Origin: Melioribacteraceae bacterium | GTDB lineage: Bacteria > Bacteroidota > Ignavibacteria > Ignavibacteriales > Melioribacteraceae | Direction of reading: 5' to 3' | DNA length: 10,503 bases | NCBI GenBank assembly: GCA_015494845.1 | Contig: WGAL01000185.1 | Coordinates: 1-10,503 of the forward strand | In this document: positions 6,619 through 10,503 of the stretch, piece after piece | Layout of the letters: every line of letters starts with the position of its first letter | How positions within the stretch are numbered: position 1 is the stretch's first letter | Program-made: the position numbers and the translations under genes | Notes under the pieces: model-generated | Told to the model about the DNA's origin: nothing | The model's database searches: none | Seen by the model: the letters and a program-made list of their open reading frames with translations, nothing else

Positions 6619-7785
6619 TCATCTTGCCAATTCAAGAATATTCAGAATGTTCTCATAATTTAACTTCTTTATTTTTCCTAGCGGAGCCAATCGTGCTGCG
6701 TTTTCAGCTAATTCTGGTATTGATGAGCCAGAAATATTAACATCTTTCAATCGTGTGGGCGCTCCGTTTCCCTTGAAAAATTTCTCAGTTGCTTCAATTC
6801 CTTTCAAAATAAGATTCTTTTCTGAAGAAGAAATTCGCCACACCTTCTCGGCAAATCTTTCGAAAATCTTCGAATTATTCTCATAAACGTATTTCATCCA
6901 AGCTGGAAAGATTATGGCAAGTCCTGCGCCGTGCGGAATATCGTAAAACGCGCTCAAAGAATGCTCGATTGCATGCGACGCCCAATCTCCTTGTCCGAAA
7001 GAAGAAACGTGCAAACCGCTTAAAGCGAGCGTCCCTGCAAGCGCAAGTTCGGCGCGCAATTCGTAATTATCCGGTTCTGACAAAACTTTTGGCAACGTTT
7101 CGATAACGGAGCGTAAAATCCCTTCAAAAATCTCCCTCGACGTTAAATTTTCTTCTGCGGTTGAAAAATAAAACTCGAATATATGCGCCATCATATCGAT
7201 AGCCCCGAATAAAGTTTGTTCGCGCGGTAACGAAAATTGCACTGTCGGATCGACAATTGCCACTTTGGGAAAACTCACCGCCCCAGCCGTAAACGCCCAT
7301 TTCTTTTTATCTTTTTCGTTTGTAATCACGGCGTATGGGTTTGTTTCGGAACCTGTGGCAGATATTGTTAATACCGTAAACACCGGCAACGCTTTTTTTG
7401 GAGGAGCGGCTTTTCTTTCAAAAACATCCCAAATATCGCCGTCGAAAAAAACACCTGAAGCAATTACCTTTGCCGAATCCAAAACGCTTCCCCCGCCCAC
7501 TGCGAGAATTCCATCAACATTTTCGTTTTTGCATAAATCAATCGCTTCGTAAACTTTCGTAATTACCGGATTTGGTTTAACGCCGCCCAATTCGACAAAT
7601 TCAATTCCATTTTCTTTTAACGATTCAGAAACGGTATCATAAACGCCGTTTTTGAAAATCGAGCCGCTACCATACAATAGCAAAACTTTTTTCACGTTAA
7701 ATTTGGAAATTTCTTGCCCGATTTGTTGAACCGTATTCTTGCCGAAAATATATTTCGTCGGATTGTAATAAGTGAAATTATCCAT
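6619..7785 (-). CDS. Iron-containing alcohol dehydrogenase (YqhD/butanol dehydrogenase type)
   Basis: Cytoplasmic group III metal-dependent alcohol dehydrogenase of 388 residues, the usual length, expected to reduce aldehydes to alcohols with NAD(P)H. The N-terminal nucleotide-binding part starts FTYYNPTKYIFGKNT and contains GGGSVLDSAK (97-106) and TISATGSETNPYAVI (140-154). The metal site is complete: D197 and H201 (DMMAH), H271 (GDWASHAIEH) and H285 (IPHGAGLAI), matching the Asp-His-His-His ligand set of YqhD. The motifs favour the YqhD/BdhA subgroup over 1,3-propanediol or lactaldehyde reductases; YqhD is NADPH-dependent with broad aldehyde specificity, but the cofactor cannot be read with certainty here. 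The start is supported by AAGGGA at 7795-7800 on this strand. It lies 48 nt downstream of the small barrel gene, probably on the same transcript. Roles in aldehyde detoxification or fermentative alcohol production are both possible. Confidence 0.92.
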   Translation of the reverse strand: MDNFTYYNPTKYIFGKNTVQQIGQEISKFNVKKVLLLYGSGSIFKNGVYDTVSESLKENGIEFVELGGVKPNPVITKVYEAIDLCKNENVDGILAVGGGSVLDSAKVIASGVFFDGDIWDVFERKAAPPKKALPVFTVLTISATGSETNPYAVITNEKDKKKWAFTAGAVSFPKVAIVDPTVQFSLPREQTLFGAIDMMAHIFEFYFSTAEENLTSREIFEGILRSVIETLPKVLSEPDNYELRAELALAGTLALSGLHVSSFGQGDWASHAIEHSLSAFYDIPHGAGLAIIFPAWMKYVYENNSKIFERFAEKVWRISSSEKNLILKGIEATEKFFKGNGAPTRLKDVNISGSSIPELAENAARLAPLGKIKKLNYENILNILELAR

Positions 7786-7812
7786 TTTGCCATTTCCCTT
7801 ACGTAAAATTTA

Positions 7813-7835
7813 AGTTGTTTCAATCATTAACAACT
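7813..7835 (-). repeat. Weak hairpin between the barrel and alcohol dehydrogenase genes
   Basis: AGTTGTT (7813-7819) and AACAACT (7829-7835) are inverted repeats around a 9-nt loop. The element overlaps the barrel gene's TAG stop and lies just before the alcohol dehydrogenase leader. The stem is AT-rich and lacks a proper T-run in the gene direction, so it may act as an RNA processing or attenuation element at most, or be chance. Confidence 0.25.
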
Positions 7836-8391
7836 AAAATCCTGAACTAATTCCAAAGGTAACCCACGGCTCGCCAGGTTTGTAGGGCGAACGGTCATCT
7901 TGCAAAACATCCCATAAAACTTGAGCATACATATAAGTATTACGTCCGACTCGCTTTGAATACCCTGCGCCTAGCAATAAAAACGGAATCCATTCACGCT
8001 CGCCTCCATTATATTGTGTTCGATATTCATAATTGTACATTGCATATTCCGCGTGCAAATACAGTGACGGAATAACTCTAAACCTCGTAAAAACCGAGCC
8101 GCCGTAATTACTGTAATTATACGTTTTTGAATATCTGGAATCGCTTATATACTCGTACATCACCTCAACACCGAGCGATAGTTTAGGCGTTAATTTATAA
8201 CCGAGCATCGGTCTTAAACTAATCGCAAAATATCTGTTAGTCAAACTAACTCCAATTCCCCCGCCGTAATAAACCGGACGTTTTACGGTTTTAACCGAAT
8301 TCGGAGTTCTATAAACAGCGGTTGAATCTTGTTCTTGCGCGAAAAGCGTCGCGAAAGAAAACATAACAAGCACGATTAGAATCTTTTTCAT
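7834..8391 (-). CDS. Small outer-membrane beta-barrel protein (porin-family-like)
   Basis: A 185-residue exported protein. MKK is followed by a hydrophobic core (ILIVLVMFSFATLFA), with probable cleavage after A18 to expose Gln. After a short polar linker (QDSTAVYRTPNSVKTVKRP), about eight amphipathic strands alternate with short turns (GGGIGVSL, RYFAISLRPMLGYKL, LSLGVEVMYEY, YLHAEYAMYNY, PFLLLGAGYSKRV, TYMYAQVLWDVL). It ends in WVTFGISSGF with a terminal Phe, the classic barrel end signal. The size fits the eight-stranded OmpA/OmpX-like barrels abundant in Bacteroidota. The start is backed by AAGGGAAG at 8396-8403 on this strand. The ligand or role cannot be inferred. Position upstream of the alcohol dehydrogenase suggests co-transcription only. 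Confidence 0.85.
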   Translation of the reverse strand: MKKILIVLVMFSFATLFAQEQDSTAVYRTPNSVKTVKRPVYYGGGIGVSLTNRYFAISLRPMLGYKLTPKLSLGVEVMYEYISDSRYSKTYNYSNYGGSVFTRFRVIPSLYLHAEYAMYNYEYRTQYNGGEREWIPFLLLGAGYSKRVGRNTYMYAQVLWDVLQDDRSPYKPGEPWVTFGISSGF

Positions 8392-8430
8392 CTTACTTCC
8401 CTTTTTGATTATTTCGTAATATCAAATCAA

Positions 8431-8456
8431 TTAAATTAGTTTATAACTAAATTTAA
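8431..8456. promoter_or_regulatory. Imperfect palindrome in the divergent promoter region (candidate operator)
   Basis: TTAGTT-TAT-AACTAA (8436-8450) is a perfect inverted repeat. It extends on both sides to TTAAATTAGTT...AACTAAATTTAA with one unpaired A. It sits between the divergently transcribed barrel/alcohol dehydrogenase pair and the MFS transporter, a place where a dimeric regulator could bind. All bases but two are A or T, so chance is a serious alternative. Confidence 0.25.
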
Positions 8457-8457
8457 C

Positions 8458-8469
8458 AAAAAAAAAAAA
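8458..8469 (+). repeat. A12 homopolymer tract in divergent intergenic region
   Basis: Twelve consecutive A are followed at 8475-8481 by a second run of seven A. The two runs lie 14-37 nt upstream of the TAnnTTTG box for the MFS gene, so they could serve as a curved UP-like element. Homopolymers of this length are prone to slippage and could vary promoter spacing, but that is inference. Confidence 0.4.
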
Positions 8470-8494
8470 TATACAAAAAAATCCGCTAAACATT

Positions 8495-8502
8495 TATCTT
8501 TG
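8495..8502 (+). promoter_or_regulatory. Putative -7 box (TATCTTTG) of the MFS transporter gene
   Basis: TATCTTTG is an exact match to the Bacteroidota -7 consensus TAnnTTTG. Transcription would begin near 8506-8510, leaving a 5' leader of about 14-18 nt before the ATG at 8524. No TTG is present at the -33 position; A-rich DNA lies there instead. The match also argues against translation starting at the TTG at 8500, which would lie upstream of the transcript. Confidence 0.5.
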
Positions 8503-8513
8503 AACCGACAAAA

Positions 8514-8517
8514 CGGA
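8514..8517 (+). promoter_or_regulatory. Ribosome binding site that sets the MFS start at 8524
   Basis: GGAA at 8514-8517 lies 6 nt before the ATG at 8524. It supports this ATG over the TTG eight codons upstream at 8500, which has no purine-rich site at a suitable distance (CTAAACATTTATC precedes it). Confidence 0.55.
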
Positions 8518-8523
8518 AAATGT

Positions 8524-9999
8524 ATGAAACGACCTCGCTTAAGTTTTTGGCAAATCTGGAATATGAGTTTCGGTTTTTTCGGAATTCAATTCGGGTTCGC
8601 ATTACAAAATGCAAACGTTAGCAGAATATTTGAAACGCTCGGCGCAAACATTGATGAAATTCCTTTGTTGTGGATAGCCGCGCCCGTAACCGGATTAATC
8701 GTTCAACCCATTATCGGGCATTACAGCGACAGAACTTGGACGCGCTTGGGAAGGCGTCGTCCTTATTTTCTAAGCGGCGCAATTCTCGCTTCGCTGGCGC
8801 TATTGATTATGCCGAACTCCCCTACCCTTTGGGTTGCCGCCGGAATGCTTTGGATTATGGACGCATCGATAAATATTTCAATGGAGCCGTTCCGCGCTTT
8901 TGTAGGCGACTTGCTTCCTGACGAGCAACGCACCGTAGGATTTTCGATGCAAAGTTTTTTTATCGGAACCGGCGCCGTAATCGCCTCGGCTTTGCCTTAC
9001 ATTTTCACCAATTGGTTGGGAATTTCAAATTCCGCTCCGAGCGGGCAAATTCCGGATTCCGTTAAATACTCGTTTTATTTGGGCGGATTTGTTTTTCTTG
9101 CGTCGGTTCTGTGGACTGTGCTGACGACAAAAGAATATCCGCCGGAAGAATTTGAAAAATTCCATGAAAATAAAAATGAGAACTTGGCAAGCGGAAAAAA
9201 TCCTAATTTTATTAAATACGGCTTGGCGTTTTTTATCGTTGGAATATTGCCGATGTTATTTTTCACTTTTGATTACGGACTTTATGTTTTCTTCGGCGGA
9301 ATTGCTTTTTTCGGACTACTGCAAATTGTTGCGCATTTCTTTCATTCGTCAAAGAAAAACAACGCTCTAACGATTATCCTTACAGATTTATACAATATGC
9401 CTTTAACAATGCGTCAACTCGCGTACGTGCAATTTTTTTCGTGGTTTGCGCTTTTTGCAATGTGGATTTACACAACTCCGGCGGTTGCGCACTTTATTTA
9501 CGGCGCAAACGATGCTTCGTCAAAGCTTTACAACGACGCCGCAAATTGGGTTGGCGTTTTAATGGCTGTTTACAACGGCTTTGCCGCAATTATGGCTTTC
9601 GCAATTATGAAATTAGCGAATAAAATCGGACGAAAAGGCGTGCATTCTCTTAGTCTTGTTGCCGGCGCAATCGGTTTGATTTCGTTTTATTTTATCAAGA
9701 ACCCGCAGTTGCTGATTTTGTCGGAACTCGGAATCGGGTTGGCATGGGCTTCAATACTTTCAATGCCTTATGCGATTTTAACAGGCGCTTTGCCGGAAAA
9801 TAAATTCGGCGTTTATATGGGCATCTTTAATTTTTTCATCGTTATTCCGCAAATCACAGCTGCGGCAATTTTAGGATTTTTCGTAAAAAATATTTTCGGC
9901 GGCGAAGCGATTTACGCGCTTTTACTCGGCGGAGTTTCCTTTTTGCTGGCTTCTGTTCTGATGATTAAAGTTGTGGATAGTTCGTTCGGCAAAAACTAA
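8524..9999 (+). CDS. MFS transporter, SLC45/GPH-like (putative disaccharide/H+ symporter)
   Basis: Inner-membrane carrier of 491 residues with about 12 hydrophobic segments, counted from the ATG at 8524. The N-terminus MKRPRLSFWQIWNMSFGF runs straight into the first membrane helix. The loop between helices 2 and 3 carries GHYSDRTWTRLGRRRP (65-80), the basic MFS signature. EPFRAFVGDLLPDEQR (121-136) after helix 4 is typical of the SLC45/glycoside-pentoside-hexuronide-like sugar carriers. A hydrophilic central loop (about 202-229, TTKEYPPEEFEKFHENKNEN) separates the two six-helix halves, and the second half has the related loop LANKIGRKGVH. Members of this group import sucrose, maltose or related sugars with protons; the substrate here is not provable from sequence. 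No glycoside hydrolase or regulator lies next to it in the window. An in-frame TTG at 8500 would add eight residues but is unlikely. The gene ends in three consecutive in-frame stops (TAA TAA TAG). Confidence 0.9.
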   Translation: MKRPRLSFWQIWNMSFGFFGIQFGFALQNANVSRIFETLGANIDEIPLLWIAAPVTGLIVQPIIGHYSDRTWTRLGRRRPYFLSGAILASLALLIMPNSPTLWVAAGMLWIMDASINISMEPFRAFVGDLLPDEQRTVGFSMQSFFIGTGAVIASALPYIFTNWLGISNSAPSGQIPDSVKYSFYLGGFVFLASVLWTVLTTKEYPPEEFEKFHENKNENLASGKNPNFIKYGLAFFIVGILPMLFFTFDYGLYVFFGGIAFFGLLQIVAHFFHSSKKNNALTIILTDLYNMPLTMRQLAYVQFFSWFALFAMWIYTTPAVAHFIYGANDASSKLYNDAANWVGVLMAVYNGFAAIMAFAIMKLANKIGRKGVHSLSLVAGAIGLISFYFIKNPQLLILSELGIGLAWASILSMPYAILTGALPENKFGVYMGIFNFFIVIPQITAAAILGFFVKNIFGGEAIYALLLGGVSFLLASVLMIKVVDSSFGKN

Positions 10000-10042
10000 T
10001 AATAGAACGCTGATTTACTTGATTTTACTATGATTTGCGCTA

Positions 10043-10078
10043 GTCGTCATTGCGAGGAGCGTAACGACGTGCCAATCC
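10043..10078. repeat. Dispersed palindromic repeat unit (CATTGCGAGGAGCG-type)
   Basis: The core CATTGCGAGGAGCG is followed by TAACGACGTGCCAATCC. From memory, this closely resembles a short intergenic repeat seen in many unrelated bacterial genomes (CATTGCGAGGAGCGAAGCGACG...GGCAATCC). Internal symmetry supports a repeat element: GTCGT (10043-10047) pairs with ACGAC (10064-10068), and ATTG (10049-10052) pairs with CAAT (10073-10076). Only one copy is present here, so repetition in this genome cannot be shown from the window. Confidence 0.6.
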
Positions 10079-10153
10079 GTCGCATTGTTAGTTTATGTCA
10101 AATATTTTCCGGTAAATTGTGACCCACTATCCTCCGGAAGCGAACGTTTCTTT

Positions 10154-10236
10154 CCTTTTAACCTCTTTACCTTTTTGCCTTTTCACTTCCTTTGCGCCTC
10201 TGCGCCTTTGAGCCTTTTGACCTTGTAACATCTTTA
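10154..10236 (+). repeat. Degenerate 8-nt tandem repeat, consensus CCTTTTNN, about ten units
   Basis: Consecutive octamers are CCTTTTAA, CCTCTTTA, CCTTTTTG and CCTTTTCA, then a 3-nt slip (CTT at 10186-10188), then CCTTTGCG, CCTCTGCG, CCTTTGAG, CCTTTTGA, CCTTGTAA and the decayed CATCTTTA. Nine units start with CC and the register is exact apart from the single 3-nt insertion. The + strand is largely pyrimidine; the - strand reads AAAGG or AAAAGG about every eight bases. The array lies 77 nt upstream of the polyprenyl synthase ATG. CCTTTGCG-type octamers recur between genes of many bacteria as far as I recall, with no agreed function. Confidence 0.7.
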
Positions 10237-10268
10237 TTTTCTTTCCGCGTGAATTATTAAATTATTAT

Positions 10269-10282
10269 TTTAAATATTTAAA
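10269..10282. promoter_or_regulatory. 14-bp perfect AT palindrome upstream of polyprenyl synthase
   Basis: TTTAAAT-ATTTAAA is a perfect inverted repeat 30 nt before the ATG at 10313. It could be an operator or part of a promoter, but it is made only of A and T in an AT-rich leader, so chance is likely. Confidence 0.2.
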
Positions 10283-10305
10283 CAAATTCGAATATTAAAC
10301 AAATT
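10278..10305 (+). repeat. 11-bp direct repeat TTAAACAAATT in the polyprenyl synthase leader
   Basis: TTAAACAAATT occurs at 10278-10288 and again at 10295-10305, with starts 17 nt apart and ATTCGAAT (10286-10293) at the junction. The second copy ends 7 nt before the ATG. Possible tandem regulator or RNA-protein sites; low complexity tempers this. Confidence 0.35.
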
Positions 10306-10312
10306 AATCCTT

Positions 10313-10503
10313 ATGAAAGATTACAGTAAATTTTACGAACGGCAACGACAAATCATTGAAAAACGAATCGAAAAAGTTTTTAAAAATTTAAAACAAGATT
10401 CTCTTTACGAACCGGCTGAATACATTGCCACAAGCGGCGGAAAACGTTTACGCTCGTTCCTTGTTCAAATTTCGGCAAAAGCGGTCGGAGGAAAACCTAA
10501 CCA
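10313..10503 (+). CDS. Polyprenyl diphosphate synthase, N-terminal part (cut by the window end)
   Basis: The first 63 codons are present and the gene runs off the right edge. After a charged helix (SKFYERQRQIIEKRIEKVF), residues 33-52 read EPAEYIATSGGKRLRSFLVQ. The GGKRLR segment is the conserved isopentenyl diphosphate binding motif of trans-polyprenyl synthases (farnesyl, geranylgeranyl or octaprenyl type). These enzymes condense isopentenyl diphosphate with allylic diphosphates for quinone side chains, carotenoids or undecaprenyl precursors. The two Asp-rich motifs that fix chain length and metal binding lie beyond the window, so the product length is unknown. The ATG is the first in frame and places GGKR at the usual distance from the N-terminus. 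No Shine-Dalgarno is visible (AAATTAATCCTT). Confidence 0.85.
   Translation, partial: MKDYSKFYERQRQIIEKRIEKVFKNLKQDSLYEPAEYIATSGGKRLRSFLVQISAKAVGGKPN

Larger units (their letters stand above)
10000..10312. other. Gene-free region between the MFS gene and polyprenyl synthase
   Basis: About 313 bases hold no credible ORF. The first third has two extra in-frame stop codons after the MFS gene and a dispersed-repeat unit. The middle holds a pyrimidine-rich 8-nt tandem repeat. The last 75 bases are AT-rich and contain a 14-bp palindrome and an 11-bp direct repeat before the next ATG. No intrinsic terminator is obvious after the MFS gene. Confidence 0.7.

Noticed and set aside
7265..7552. Plus-strand open frame of 95 codons within the alcohol dehydrogenase gene
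   Set aside because: It overlaps the conserved GGGS and metal-site coding region on the opposite strand and shows no family resemblance.
10107..10139. Inverted repeat TTCCGG...CCGGAA as a possible terminator after the MFS gene
   Set aside because: The arms are only 6 bp, with a 21-nt loop and no T-run after the second arm, so it does not qualify.
10154..10236. CRISPR array
   Set aside because: The units are 8 nt, contiguous and degenerate, with no spacers and no cas genes nearby.

Overview
The window looks like chromosome from a member of the Bacteroidota/Chlorobiota (FCB) group, possibly an Ignavibacteria-like lineage. The DNA is AT-rich by eye. Three exported proteins have signal peptides cut before Gln (A^Q) and outer-membrane-barrel-like C-termini. 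Two sites resemble the Bacteroidota promoter element TAnnTTTG. The MFS carrier is of the SLC45-like type common in this group. This placement is inference; no rRNA or marker gene is present. There is no phage, transposase, CRISPR or plasmid gene, and most of the window is ordinary core or metabolic DNA.

Layout, left to right. Positions 1-59 hold the probable last codons of an unidentified gene. A + strand cluster follows: alanine dehydrogenase (242-1363), an acetyl-CoA hydrolase/4-hydroxybutyrate-type CoA-transferase (1384-2733) and a PPP-type metallophosphatase (2734-3429). Gaps are 20 and 0 nt, so these three are very likely one operon. After a 93-nt AT-rich gap come two unrecognised exported proteins (3523-5034 and 5031-6410). 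They overlap by ATGA, and each has a signal peptide, an N-terminal domain and a probable C-terminal beta-barrel. A tRNA-Phe(GAA) gene (6480-6552) with its own promoter-like sequence ends in a hairpin that can terminate transcription in both directions.

On the minus strand, a small outer-membrane barrel (8391-7834) lies upstream of an iron-dependent, YqhD/butanol-dehydrogenase-type alcohol dehydrogenase (7785-6619). A divergent intergenic region with an A12 tract, an imperfect palindrome and a TAnnTTTG box separates them from a + strand SLC45/GPH-like sugar transporter (8524-9999). A gene-free stretch (10000-10312) holds a dispersed-repeat unit, a striking 8-nt tandem repeat and an 11-bp direct repeat. 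The window ends inside a polyprenyl diphosphate synthase gene starting at 10313.

Functionally, alanine dehydrogenase, the CoA-transferase and the alcohol dehydrogenase fit pyruvate, acyl-CoA and aldehyde handling in a fermentative or facultative heterotroph, and the MFS protein fits disaccharide uptake. The least explained items are the coupled pair of barrel proteins and the octamer repeat upstream of the prenyl synthase gene.
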